Source: Brachionus manjavacas
Taxonomy: Eukaryota > Rotifera > Eurotatoria > Ploima > Brachionidae
Assembly: GCA_019054805.1 (NCBI GenBank)
Contig: JAHQIY010000013.1
Span: 1,426,001-1,490,000 of the forward strand
DNA: 64,000 nt
Direction: 5' to 3'
This document shows, in pieces, positions 29,101 to 41,757 of the stretch. A program made the translations under genes and the position numbers. Position 1 is the stretch's first letter. Every line of letters begins with the position of its first letter. Under the pieces are notes generated by a model that saw nothing but the letters and a program-made list of their open reading frames with translations, was not told the origin of the DNA and searched no databases.

Positions 29101-30579
29101 TCTCATTTAAATTATCTATGAATTTTTCTCTTAATTTATTTAGTAATTCTTGAGTATTCTTGAAAAGATTAAAAAAAATCGGATGATTAGATGTTTTTTT
29201 AATTTTTTTAAAGGCGATTCAGTTCGTAAATTTTATTACGTAAATTTACGTAATTAATTTTTTATTACTGTTACGTAATTAATATTTACGTAAATTTACA
29301 AATCGGTAATCGTAAAAATCGCTAATTTTTTTTTAAATTTGTTTAATTAACTGAAAAAAGTTAAAATGGTTTTAAAAATGGCATTTATATTTTCAAGTAA
29401 TTTTACGAATTTTTTTGTAATTTAAACGAAATTTTACGTAATATTTCGAAAAATTACAAAAATTACCAAAAATCCTTGTATAAAATCAGAACTTTATATT
29501 TTTAATAAAAACATTAAAAAATTTATATTATAAATGGTATTTTCTATTAGATTCATGAATTACGTGTTCATCAAAATGTTACAATAGAGCAAGTAAATAA
29601 CGAATGTCCAAAATGCAAAACCAAATTTAACGAAAATTACATTGCATTCGTAAAACATTTGATCGAATGTTATTTCCCAAATTTATATAGCTGTAAAACA
29701 TGTAAATATCAATTCAATAATTATTCTCAATTTTTGTTCCACGTCAAATATGTACACACTAATGTTATTTATATGTGTTCAATTTGCGGTCGAAAATACA
29801 AAACTTTAAAACAACTATATGATCATGACAAATTGATTCATGCTAAGAGCAACATCTATTGTGAAATTTGCTCGGTACAGAAAAAAACAAAACACGGTCT
29901 TTTTGAGCACTACAAATATGAACACTTGAACAAAAATCATGATAATTGTGAGGTATTGGAAAAAACTAAGCCATCTATGGTCAAAATACTTGACAATGTT
30001 GAGGCAAACTCTTCGACATCGGGCTTGAACTATTCTTATCTAAAGTATACTAATCATTCTTTAAAATCACTCCAAACTGAATTTGAAGATACACAAATTA
30101 ATCTAGAGAGTGACATTGAGAACATAAACCAAAATAAATCAAGCGTTCATAGTTTTCAAAAAAATGATTTAATTAGAGGTCTTATAGATCGTAAACATCA
30201 ATGTAAGTGGTGTATGCTTCGTTTTTATACAAAATCGCAATTAAAGCAGCACGAAGTTACGCACACTAACTCTGTTCTCTATTGTCCTATTTGTGATAAA
30301 GAGTTTACTCATAAAGATAGATTGAGCGGCCACATGAAATGCCACATGGAACCTTCGTTAGAGTGCAAAGTGTGCGGAAAAAAATTCAAGCGTCTGTGTA
30401 ACCTTTACAACCATGAATTAGTGCATGGACTTACGGAACATGCATTCATGCTTTGCCAATTTTGTGGAAGAGGTTTTAGATCTCGGAGGGACTATCAAAA
30501 TCACGTGATAGCCAATCATAGAGATCAACTAATTAAATCGGATTCTCAAGACAGTGACCCGAAAGAAGACTTTCTTTAA
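26192..30579 (+). CDS. C2H2 zinc-finger protein, nine fingers
   Basis: Two exons, 26192-27322 and 29551-30579, joined in phase 0 across a 2228-bp intron (donor AAA|GTAATT, acceptor TATTAG|ATT), give about 719 residues. The N-terminal 370 residues are acidic/Asn-rich with no domain I recognise. The intron falls inside the first finger (CDFCKNTYFRHLTQLK|IHELRVH), whose spacing is one residue longer than usual. Fingers then run CPKC..., CKTCKYQF..., CSICGRKY..., CEIC..., a roughly 75-residue linker, CKWCMLRF..., CPICDKEF..., CKVCGKKF... and CQFCGRGF.... TGEKP-type linkers are absent, so this is not a classical KRAB/Krüppel array. A nucleic-acid-binding regulator is likely; I cannot name an orthologue. 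Confidence 0.85.
28409..28466. repeat. 58-bp perfect palindrome
   Basis: From AGGTTTTTAGTAATTTTACG to its exact complement, centred on TTTCGAAA at 28437/28438, both 29-bp arms match without a gap. It lies in the long intron of the zinc-finger gene and is followed by more ACGTAAAATTACTAAAAAC copies. In RNA it would form a perfect hairpin. Confidence 0.85.
28467..29480. repeat. TACGTAA/AATTAC-rich repeat blocks in zinc-finger intron
   Basis: Two patches (28467-28560 and 29215-29480) are built from short units such as ACGTAAAATTAC, AAATTACCAAAAA and TTTACGTAA in both orientations. A third patch of the same style lies at 60005-60245. The DNA between the patches is plain AT-rich intron. Confidence 0.55.
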
Positions 30580-30604
30580 AAGTTATTAAAATTACTTTTA
30601 GTCA

Positions 30605-30610
30605 AATAAA
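30605..30610 (+). terminator. Polyadenylation signal AATAAA for zinc-finger gene
   Basis: The hexamer is 25 bp after the stop codon. Confidence 0.45.
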
Positions 30611-31230
30611 AAAATTTAAAAGAAATTTGAATAAATTTTAGTTAATCTGATTTCCTGCGATAAATAAAAAGCAATCCAACTAGTCAAAATTATTCAGTTC
30701 ATTTTTTTCTATTTATAAAAAATAATGATATTATTATTCCAATTTCCCTTAATTTCTATTATTTAATTTTATTTTATAAAGTTGAAAAATTTTAAAATCT
30801 AACAAACAAACTTAACTTCATGAAACCTTTAATATTGTTCTGCACTCTTTTTTTTGTAATTTTTAGTGAATCCAAAAAATAAAATTTTTAACACACTTTT
30901 TATTGTGAGTTGTTCAGACTTAAAATCATTTAATAAAATTGATGAGGGAATCAAATAATATAAAATTGATAATTTTTTTACTCCTTCCTGTTCCTTATGA
31001 TTATATAGAGATGAAGCTTATCTTCAAGTTACATTAGTTCTGACTTTATAGATGATCTTACACAAGTAAATAAAGAGTCTCGAAATTTTCTCCATTTCAA
31101 TGAAAATAGATTTTTAAACAAAAGGGACCAAATATTTTTAGTTCTTAACTCAAGAATTTTGATTAAATGCTCAATAAGACTTCTCTTTAAAATTTCATAT
31201 ACTCTTTATCCTCTCATACACATTCTTTCT
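30611..31230. other. Intergenic, AT-rich
   Basis: Nothing is recognised apart from AT-rich spacer sequence. Confidence 0.5.
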
Positions 31231-31234
31231 ACTA

Positions 31235-31836
31235 TCGAACCTCGTTATAACGAATCCTCCGTTCAGTTACATTATAAATAAATGTGAAGAAAATAAAAAT
31301 CTTTTTGGGTAACAAAAATTTTATTTAAAAATAAAAAAAATATTTATTAAAAATAAAAACAGAAAATTAATTGGATTTTAAAAAAGGGGAAATTTTTGAT
31401 TGCTTAAGTTGTACTCTATTACCAATTGCCATTTCTAATTCGACGAACTTTTTAATAAAAAAACGATCATCATTGTCATCTGCTGGCAAAAAATTCTTTT
31501 CTTTTTGAAACATTTCTGAAAAACCTGTTTCTGAAATAATTTGCTTTGCATTGCTTTTTAAACTTTAACTTGATCTTTTCAAGTCAATCTTCAAAGATCT
31601 TCAAATTCATCCACGCACTTTTATCAAAATAGTAATAAATTGGCAAATTTTGTTTCCGTATTCCTTTCAAACAACGAGGTGTTTCTGAGTGGTTTATTAA
31701 AAAAAGAGTAAGTTTTTCTGTACCGCTCATATTAGTCCAGAAAAGTAAAGTTACCCTTTCTTTAGACTTTTTGATCGAATTGCATAGTATGTTTTTGTAG
31801 TGTAGCGTATTTTCTGGTAGGGTTCCCTGCAATGTG
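31235..31836 (-). pseudogene. Pogo/Tigger-type DNA transposon relic (DDE transposase fragment)
   Basis: The minus-strand frame 31832-31584 reads KKSKERVTLLFWTNMSGTEK, then LFLINHSETPRCLKGIRKQN and YYFDKSAWMNLKIFED. This matches the central DDE domain of Tigger/Jerky (CENP-B-like) transposases (..K.RVT.L...N..G.EK...L.IG.S..PRCFK......Y..N..AWM....F..WL). After a stop, a further open piece (MFQKEKNFLPADDNDD ... QLKQSKISPF) looks like the C-terminus after an internal deletion. CGAACCTCGTTATAACGAA at about 31239-31257 resembles pogo/Tigger terminal repeats and would mark the 3' end. The N-terminal HTH part is missing. The element is inactive. Confidence 0.72.
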
Positions 31837-31889
31837 AAATATTAGTACAAAAATTACAGTACAAAAAGTAAATAATTTTTTTTCTAATC

Positions 31890-32095
31890 ATGTAAAAATG
31901 GTTCTGTAAACAGTATAATATTGTACAAATGTTTTAGAAATGAATACCAAGCTCTGCAAAAACTCTGCAGCTTATTGCATATATTGATCAAATATTTTTT
32001 GATGGTGTGCATTTTACAGAAAAATGCAGAGTTTTTGCAGAGCTTGGTATTCGTTTGTACGAATTTGTACAACATTGCAGAACCATTTTTGCAAA
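31890..32095. mobile_element. About 205-bp inverted-repeat element (MITE)
   Basis: A perfect 28-bp inverted repeat (31942-31969 and 32025-32052; begins GAATACCAAGCTCTGC) is nested within outer arms AAAAATGGTTCTG (about 31894) and CAGAACCATTTTT (about 32078), plus TTGTACAAA pairs between them. Both strands show short open frames only because of the symmetry. It adjoins the Tigger-like relic and could be its non-autonomous derivative, but the ends do not obviously match. Confidence 0.7.
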
Positions 32096-32099
32096 ATAG

Positions 32100-34050
32100 A
32101 AAAATTTGCCCAACAATCCATTACTTGCCGTGAGTTCTTTATAACCTTACATTATTGCATATTTTAACGCTTGATGTTGTATTTAACTAGAAAATCATAT
32201 ATTTAACCACTTATCGATTGCGTCTTCTAAATCTTGATATTTGCGATTGATGATGTAGAATTTTCTTCTTTGATATTTTTATTGATATCATATAAAATTA
32301 AACTATCATCAGTTTAGTTACAGTTTAGTTGCTTTAAAAGATACCTAAAATTGATTCAAGTTTCGGAATAGAGAAGGTACGATAAATAGATCAATAATGG
32401 CTTTGGATAAAATTTTTGGATTAATAGTTTTGTGTAGAATGATTTTAAAATAAAAAGGTTTTTAATTAAAGACAGTTCCTGTGATAACGTAAAATTTTGC
32501 AAATAATTAAATGTAATAATAGCCTATTATTTTTGGAAAATATTGCATGTAAATAAAACTGAAAAAAAAGTATTATTCACACTTTTATAAATACATGTAA
32601 CTATGGACTAAGTGGCCAGGACTTTTCATAATTGCGCAATTATAAAAAAAATTTATTTAAAATTTTAACTAAAACTTATAAAAATAATTCAATTTCTTTT
32701 TTAAATGGAGATAATAATAATTGTAAATTATTTCAAATCTTTTAAGAAATTAAGAAATTAATAAATAAATTGTTTTGAATGAAATTGATACTAAGAAATA
32801 CAAATTTTAATTGAAAAATTATAATATTATTAAAAAATAATAAAACAAAATATCAACCTTTAAGAGGCCTTCTTATTTTCTGATGGGACCGCTTATTTCA
32901 TTTAAAATTGCTTACAATATTTCAATAAAAAAATTGAACTTTTAGCGAAAATATTTCAATCCTCTATTGATTTTTAATAATTATTATTAATTATTAAAAA
33001 TTCAAAGCCTTATGCAGTCTAATAAAATAATCAAATGTTAAGTAAACAAAATCCAAGGATGAATACTGATAAATGCTCGTCTTCAGGATTATTTGTTTCG
33101 ATTCTCACTTAATTCAAATTTTCATTTCTATTCAAATATTTTTTCGGCAATTAAAAATTTTAAAAAATTTTCACCTTTTATTCTCAATTCATGATTACTT
33201 AAATTACGTTATCATCAGCAAAATCTTTAGAGTATAAACAAGAGAATTACGGAAATTTGATTAAAAAATGTGAATATTTCTTACAATTTTTCAATTTTTC
33301 AGATGCTTTTATAAAATAATTAATAATTAATTATTAATTTATTAAAATTAAAAAAATTGATAAATGTTATGATATTAGAAAGAGAAGAATTCAGATTTTT
33401 ACCCTAAAATTTCTATAAACTAAATAATTGCACTTAAGATCAAATATTAATATTTGGTAAATTGAGAATATATAAATTTACTGGAAAATTTAGAAAAAGA
33501 ATTTGCATTTTTTTTATAAAAAATTATTTTATTTGCGATAAACCTTAGCGAAGGAGTCTTTGTACTGTTTTTTAACTACTGAATTTTGGAGCAAATATAA
33601 GCGTCTTAAGAGAGATAGACCAAGAGAGGCAATCCAGAACTCTACTTTTAACTTCCAATTTAAAGATATTATTATATTAGTTATTTAATCATTATAAAAG
33701 TTCAATATGGTTTACTATGTTGCAAATTTTTTAAACAAAATCTTTAGTAAATATATTCCAATTTTTAGTTGATTTGACTAAAAATTTTACTTAAGACTTA
33801 ACTTTTGATCTGTTCATATCAATTATTTGTTTGAGGCAATTTTTTTTGTTTTGATGGATTCAAGTAAATAACCTAATTTCATCGGTTTTCTACGTACTTC
33901 ACATATAAGCTGAGAAAAATAGGTTTCTAACGCTTTGGCTACAAGCTTTCTATAGAATTTCGAGATCATTATTATCATTTCCAAAGTAAAATTTTTTTTA
34001 TTTTTATTAAATTTATTTTTTTTAAATACTTAAAATTGATAACTAAAAAA
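32100..34050. other. Intergenic, AT-rich
   Basis: No gene is recognised. A GC-richer patch at 33540-33650 (CTTAGCGAAGGAGTCTTTG ... AGACCAAGAGAGGCAATCC) could be a further decayed mobile-element fragment; it has no readable motif. Confidence 0.45.
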
Positions 34051-34055
34051 ATTAA

Positions 34056-34600
34056 ACCAAAATAAACATTTTTAAATCTTCAATCATTTTATCTATTGTT
34101 TTATGGGATGGAATGGATAAACTTCTTAACGAAATACTTCTCAACTTTTCGAAAGCTTTTAATACACCATCACATAAAAGACTCTTCCATAATATTCGCT
34201 GTCCAGTTAGACGAAAGTTTTTAAGCTGGTAAGAAAATTTCTTGAGTAATAGGACACAACGTGCTGCTCTTAGTTTAACTGTAAATGAGTGGTCAGAGAT
34301 TCGCAGCCAATTTCCCAAAGGATCTGTTCATGGTGCAATATTTTTCATTGTTTACACAAATAACCTCTCAGATTATGGTGTATGGGTTTGTGTGCTAAAA
34401 AATGTGAGACGATTTACCTAAGAGGATTGAATTAGAGAGTATGTAGCTGATAGCAAAAAGAATGAGAATGTAACACTAGAGTTTAACTGTGAAAAGGATT
34501 TAGGTGTGACGGTGCTCAAGTAAAAGGTGAGTGTTCAGTGATGTTAAAGCAGTGATGGGTTCAGACATTCTGCTAATTTTAATGTCGCAGCAATAGCTCC
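34056..34600 (+). pseudogene. Non-LTR retrotransposon RT relic, plus strand
   Basis: The plus strand reads LLNFSKAFNTPSHKRLFHNI, then FLSNRTQRAALSLTVNEWSE, then QFPKGSVHGAIFFIVYTNN LSD, later CEKDLGVTVL, matching the RT blocks D.SKAFD.V.H..L, ...R.Q.V, G.PQGSVLGPLLF..YINDL and EKDLGV. The catalytic box region is deleted or unreadable. The minus-strand open frame at 34052-34318 is an antisense shadow. Confidence 0.7.
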
Positions 34601-34839
34601 TAACTAAACTAAATCTTTTATTAAAAATTGAAAATTCAAAAATTTTCGTTCAAAAGTTAATTTTTTAAATTACGATGAAGTTTTGAAATTTATTTATAAT
34701 TGGGAAAGAATTAAAATAAAAAAAATACAAATTAAAAAAGTTTATTAAAACAAATGATACCAAAAACTATATTTTGACAATGCATTTTTGATTGTACAAC
34801 ATAGAATAGAACAATTTTATAAAATTCAGTTCATAATTG

Positions 34840-37800
34840 CTAATTAATAAGCTTGTTACATCTTCGATTTAAAAATCGTTTAACTCGTTTGAAATTTTTT
34901 AGTTTCCATTCTCTTATTTCGAAATTTTTTTGTACAACCCAGTCTTCATTAAATTTTATCATAGAGTCTGAATTTAAATAATTTTTTGAAAATAATGAAG
35001 CAAAATCGAATGATAATTTTTTACTTGTTAAATATTTCATTAAATCTTGACTGTTAATTATAATCAAAAAATTCTTATTAGGAATGATTTTTGGGCAACT
35101 ACAATTTAAATAATCTTGATCAAAATAAAGTGATATTTCCATATTTTTTTTAAATGACATGTCGATTTCAATATTTGCTTTTAACACGCTGAGAATTTTT
35201 GCAGAGAATTTTTTTAATTCTCTCTTTGAGTTTAATAAGTTAGAATTTTTAAATTCATCATTAATGGTTTCGCCTGCACTGGTGATTTTCAACACGATCA
35301 CTAAGATATTTTATTTTAGAAAAAAAATTCACTTTTTTTACTCTTTCTAAAAATTACCTAGATCTGATTTACACAAATCCAATATTTTTAATTTTTTTGA
35401 TTTCATTTTACAATATTCACACCTTTTTTCAAATCTTAAGGATTTCAAGTATGAATTTTGATCAGCTATGCTATTCTTCTTATCATATGTCATAGATAAT
35501 GATGTAGTGGTTGAAGATGGGATGGTAAGGAATTTTCTGAATTCTATATAAAATTAAAAAAAAATATGGTTTAAAAATGTTTAATTTAAAATACCTATAC
35601 AAGGAATGATTGCTGAATTTGTTTGTAAAAAACCTTTCTTACAGCGATCACACTTTAATCCCGCAACTCCTACTTTGCATGGACATTGGCCTGTATTTTG
35701 GTTGCAAACTTTTCCTGATGATCCGATCATATGGCAACTGCATTCTTTTAGACAAGTTTTAATAGTAAATTGACAAATGAGTTGGTAGTTAAATTGTAAT
35801 TTAAGGTAATATCTGTTTAAAAGTTTTTACCTTGACACGCTTTATTATCTGACATGGAATAAGCGAAATTTCTGTAGTATCCTTGCGCACAATAGTGACA
35901 AAATCTTCCTGCTGTGTTATGCTTACAATTAATGCATACTCCTCCACTTTTGCGACCAGAGAGGAGATAAAGTTCTTTATTAAAGCGACATTGATTTGAA
36001 TGATTGTTACAATTACAAGCTATTTATTTTTAAATTATAATCTTTTCAAGAAATAAATTTTCCGTTTTCAAAACAACAATTTTAAGCTATTGATTATAAA
36101 AACACTGGACTATCACTGAACCTGCCGAATTTGAATGAAACTACTATTGATTAAATTAAAGGATTTTTTTTGTTTTTTTTTTTCAATTATCGTTTGATTA
36201 AAAAAAAATTATTGGCATGAATTAAACCTTTCATTTCTTTTTAGAAAAAATTTAAAAAATAAAAAATTTCTAACCCAATTTTTCTGTTTAAAAACGAATT
36301 AGATTTATCAAAAACTATTCGCGGTTTAAAAGTTTTGTCTCAAAAATTGAAAATAATTTTTAGTCTTTCAAATTGTTGTTTTATAAAATTACTGAAAGGT
36401 ACTTACTGACACATTCATTCGCATCTCGTGTAGTGCCTCGAGCCCATGGCCTATCATAATGAAATGGTAGACATCTTTCACATTCTATTCCAGCTGTATT
36501 ATGTTTGCAATCACATTGATATTTTCCATCTCTTAAAGCAAAATTGTTTTCAATAGAATTTTTGAATTTATTTTCTTTTTTAAGATGACATAAAAACGAT
36601 GTCAAAATACATAATCTTGTTTTTAATTTACATATCAATAAATTTAATGATTTAAATTCAAAAAGTACTCATAAGCTAAATTAAACAATTAAAGAAAGTT
36701 CCATCATTGAATTTCAGAAAAAAAAATCGAAAAAATACCGTTCCAAAGAAAATTACAAACAAAAATTTGAAAAAAAGCGAAAAGAAGGCTCTAAATACCA
36801 TATAAATAGAAAATTATTTTTTGTAAGTGTTTCATTGATAAAATATAATTTTTGCTTGTTTTCATCCATCAATTCCTTTTAAAGCTTCCACTTTATTTAA
36901 AAAAATTTTTTTTAAGCTCATAAAATGAACGAAAATCCTTCTTTTTTAATTAAAAACGATCAAACTGAATAAAGAAATCAATATTGGAATCTGATTTGAA
37001 TTGATTGTTAGTGAATATATATTTCAAATATTAATTCTGAGATATCCAGGATTGAACAAAAATGAAAGATTTTTTATATTTTTTCATTTTTCAATAAAAT
37101 TAAAAAAAAAAAATGCGGATTTTTTTGAAATTTCTGAAATTATGAAATAAATATCGCTAGCTATTGCACTAAAAGAATTCTATATTTTCTAATTTTTCAA
37201 GGGAATTTCAATATATTTTTCATTTTCTGATTTATTATTTGATTAAAATATTATTTTATTACCTTAGATCGCTAAATAATGATTCATTAAAGTAGAATTT
37301 AAGTGTAATTTCTTTAATGCGATCTTAAACAGCAGATTGTTTTTGTTTGAGTTAAATTTAAAACACTTAAGTGTACTTATATTTTGTCTAAGAATTGTAA
37401 GCTACTTGAATAAATCCTCGAATGCATTCAACAATTAAAACAATAAAAATATTTTTGTGTAAAAAAAAATCAAATGTTTTGATATTCAAAATTATTATTT
37501 AAAAAATAAAAACCTGTTTAAAATGCAGCGCGATGCATGACCATTACATTTACATCTTCCGCCTATGGCTACTTCCGAAACAGCCGTGTAGAAATATCCT
37601 AAATTATTTATTTGACTGAAAAGTTCTCTTGATTGTTTATTTCTCTGGCTTTTAGGTCTATATTGGGATTCATTAACTAAATTATGATGTAAATTTTTAT
37701 TTAATGAAGGCGATAAAAGTCGAGTGAACACAATTTTTATATCGGTAGCAGTGACCCAATCGTGTAATACAGGACTTTTGTCAAAATCATGAAACGATGG

Positions 37801-38478
37801 ACGCCCATCTAAAGTACTGAAACCAATTCGATTTAAATTGTATTTTGATGACATTAAATGACTATCTGAGCAGATTGCTTCTTGTTCATTAGACTGCGTA
37901 ACTTTAGCTCTTAATGGTCGGTTGTATACTTTCTGGCACTCGCTAGAATAATATTGAAATGGAATCCATGTCTTTCCATGATCCATACTTTTGAAAATTG
38001 CTAAAGAATCTGGCTTTAATTGTGTACAAAATTCTAGACTGATGTATGTTAATTCATACTTTTTACCAAAAGAAATTATAACTGATAAATTTGAAATTTC
38101 ATATGGTTCATAAACTGGAGCCGAAACCCAACATGTCTGATTTGTTCGCTCTAAATCGGTTAGATGAAAAGCATTGGGCACAAATGGTTCGTTTTTGGAA
38201 TCACATATCGAGCAATGCATCCTTGACATTGTAGACTTTTGATGAAAATTGTTTGACTGGATGCAATATTTTACGGGAGGTGAGCCACATGTTGATGACA
38301 CAATCGGTATCTTTTTGAATGCAACATTTTCAAAATTAGGAATGCATCGCTTTGCCTGTCTAGTTATACTATCATAGCAAGGATCTGATTCTTCGAAAGA
38401 TCTTGATATGGCATATTTTTCGTAGGAATTAGTTAACAAATTTAGGTTCATAAAAACTAGAAACACAATTAAGATCAT
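34840..38478 (-). CDS. netrin: Netrin (laminin-N, LE repeats, NTR domain)
   Basis: Netrin is a secreted axon-guidance and cell-migration ligand for DCC/UNC5-type receptors. Six exons (minus): 38478-37514, 36531-36407, 36019-35831, 35744-35595, 35543-35358 and 35300-34840. They sum to 2076 bp, 691 residues, exactly in frame. Order: signal peptide ([18 protein letters not shown]), laminin N-terminal domain ([12 protein letters not shown] ... [18 protein letters not shown] ... [13 protein letters not shown]), then three laminin-EGF repeats with [46 protein letters not shown] and [15 protein letters not shown]. The C-terminal NTR/netrin module shows [20 protein letters not shown] and a basic tail ([13 protein letters not shown]). 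Intron 1 is 982 bp; the others are 50-390 bp. The linker before NTR and the NTR domain itself are more divergent than the LE repeats. TTTATT at 34741 (AATAAA on the minus strand) is a plausible poly(A) signal. Confidence 0.94.
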
Positions 38479-41400
38479 GCTTTTTATTCAATACAGATAT
38501 TGAATATTTTTTTTCTCAGTTAAATTGTTCAAAATATCTATAAATAGTAGAAAAAAAAAACTAGATGAAAAATTAAAACATAAAACTTCAGGATAATAGT
38601 CATAAAAAAACAAACACAACAAAAAAATTATTTTTCTTTCAAATATAGATCTATTCTGAATAAAATAGGGATTTGATTAAAAAAATAAAAAGGCGTGCTC
38701 AGGTAAATTACCCAATTGAATTGTCTAAAATTTCTCAGAAATCTATAAATACATTCAGTCTCTCAAATAAGCCATAACCTGAATTCAATCTCTATCATTT
38801 AAATCTACCGAAGGGCCTTAACAAGTGTCAATTAATTAGAAATCTTTCAATATTTTAAATGTCCAATATTGAAAAATTAATTTCAAATTTCGGGTTTTAC
38901 CTGTCTTTGTTTTGATTGATAGATTAATTAATTTTTAATTGTTCTTGTGTTCTGTTTTTGGTATTCTATAAAATTTATTAAAAATCTAATATATTCTATA
39001 TATTCAACGATTTCAAAAACGAATCATACAATTTAATTGAAAAATAAATTTTTGAATGATATATAATTTAATAAGAAAATGACAAAAATTAATTAATATT
39101 TTTATTTATTACTAGCAATAAAAGAGTTTCGTAAGAAAATCTCAATATAAGACGATTTAATTTTTTTAAATGACACTCAAATTTTTAAATATGATTTTTA
39201 TTAAAATTGAAAAATGAAAATTGAAACCTTATTTTCATAGAAAGAAAATTTATTTGGTGATCTCAAATTTAAACGTATTAGATATCGATAACTTATCCGC
39301 ATATGATCGTTAAAAAAATTAATAAATAATTTTTTTCAATCTAATTATAATCACTATAATATTTAATAAATATATTCATTGGTTTTGACTTGTTTTTAAT
39401 TCTTATAAAATTCGTTTATCTCCTTGGAACCATTCTAATAACTTTTGTTTAAAATATTTAATATAAATCCTAGATATAAAAAACGAAAGAAATTAAAAAA
39501 TTAATCAATATATTTGTTTTGATGAAATTGATTTTTATAAATGAAAAATTAAGATTTTGAAAAGCAAATGAGCATTTTAAATCCATGGAAAATCTTAAAA
39601 TTCGAACCGAAACTAAAATTAAATGAAAATTAATTTGTTTAAAAGATTAAATTTAAAATTGCATATCAATTTTTATGCTTATTTTCTATTTTTGATGCTA
39701 ATCTTAATTTTATTTATTAAACTAAGAAACCATAAACTGTAAATAATTTGACACTTATTAATTTTTTATCCAAATTTCTCAGATGCTTAATTTATTTTCT
39801 AATTACTTTTTGATATTTTTTTATTTAAATATTCCAAAAGTTTAGAATGATTATTTCAGAACTGCTTTAAAAATTAAATTAAAAAGAAAAATTCTTTTTA
39901 AAGAAAAAAAGAATTGAAATTTCTTTTAAAGAGTAAATTTAGTTAAATCAAACTAAATGTTTTTATATATATTTTTTGTTTTCATTTTAACTTTGTCTTA
40001 TGATCAAAGAAAGATTAATATATTACACTCAGAATAAAAAATCTGCAATATATATGTCAAAGTCTGATGACATATTTCTTGAAACTAATCCTTTTATCCT
40101 AGTTATTTATAAATTTCGAATGGCTAATTTTTTTTTCTGATGATAATCCCGTTTCTAAATGAGAATACGTTTTATTTCAAAACTTAAAATGCAAAAGTCT
40201 ACTTGTAAGAAATTAGTATTTTTCTGGCAAAAATACGAGTGAATTTTAATTTTCACACTTAAACAGAAATTAAAATCTTTTTGAAAATTTAGATTAATGT
40301 TTGAATAAAAAAGATTTAAAGTCCTAGTATATTTACAAATACAGCGAACATCTAGCAATAAAAAAATATTTTGTATAAATGAATTTACAGGAAACATAGA
40401 TTCAAATATTTGATACTAATTTAAGAGCTATTTTAATAATAATTTTTTCTAACTTATTTAATTCATAAAAATTCAAATAAACAACCTTAGAGATTTTAAT
40501 AAATATTCTAATAGACTATGCATTTCAAAACAAATAAAAATATTTTTTCCTTTATCACTAAAAATATTATTTTTGATTTTACTTTGTAAAAAAAAGTATT
40601 AGTAATCCTAGATTTTTGTTCAAATAAATTTCTAATTTGATTTATAAAAATTAGATTTTCCTAGTATTCTATTTAAACCTCTTTTTCTCTATTCTTTTTA
40701 AATCGTCTTAATTTTTTAATTGACATTTTTTAGTGATTTAAATACCGTTTTGATTGCTTATTTATTTTTTATTAAAATAATAATAAGTGTCGTTAAATAA
40801 CTCAATCATATTTTTAGCTGTCGCTTTAAACAAAGATGATTACTAAGAGATTAAATAGAATCCTTGAATATTTTTTATCATCTGTCTTTATTTCAAGATC
40901 TTTTTGAGTTCTTTTTCAAATAACTATTCGGCATTTTGGAAATCGAAAATTTCAAGCCCAATTCATTTCAACTAATAATCTATCATTGATTTATTTATCT
41001 AAGAAAAAATTTAGAATATCGACTGATTAATTTATCTTTTTTAAATCTATATTTAGAATTTTGTCATTTTTTTTTGTACAAAGAGGGCAACATTTTTCTT
41101 TAAAATAACTTTTATGATATGAATAGAAAGCAGAAATAGAAAGAGAATTAAAAAAATTATTTCAACGGCTTAAAAATTTTTACCATCTTGCTTTTTCTAT
41201 TTTGTAAAAGAATCACATTTTGTATTCTTTTAAAAAGACTGATTAACATTTTTTTCAGTTTAATTTTTTATTCACAAAATAGATTATTTAAATCACAAGT
41301 TACACACTTCACAATAAAACTTTTGTTTAGAATTTAAAAATTAAATTTTTAATAATCTATTATGCTATTTTAATTTAAAGAATAATATTAAATTTTCATT

Positions 41401-41757
41401 TAAGTCAAACTTCAAAATAAAAGTAAATCCTTATTAGAATGTTGTCTTTTCCTTTACTTTAAATCGAATAATTAAAATTTTTACAAGTGGTAGATATCTT
41501 TTTGGATTTTGATACAAATAGTCTATTTGTATCGAATTGTTTAGTATTGGAATGAACCTAATGGAGAAATTAGGTGTATGAAAAAATTAAGTTATGGAGC
41601 CAAAAAAGATTTTTGTTTGAAAAAGAAATGAAACAACTGTTACAACTCGTTTGAGGTTCTAAATTTTTAGATTTTTTTTATTCACAAATGTATTTTTTTA
41701 AATTAAAAAATAAATTTTTAATATCTAATAATTAGATTATAAAAAATTAATAATAAA
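38479..41757. other. 3.3-kb intergenic region upstream of netrin
   Basis: AT-rich throughout, with no protein-like frame and no recognised mobile element. It should contain the netrin promoter. An AATAAA complement (TTTATT at about 41678) may serve the convergent end of ZNF830. Confidence 0.5.

Noticed and set aside
31884-32133. Overlapping frames on both strands across 31884-32133
   Set aside because: They arise from the symmetry of the inverted-repeat element, not from coding.
34052-34318. 88-codon minus-strand frame
   Set aside because: It is antisense to clear RT motifs on the plus strand.
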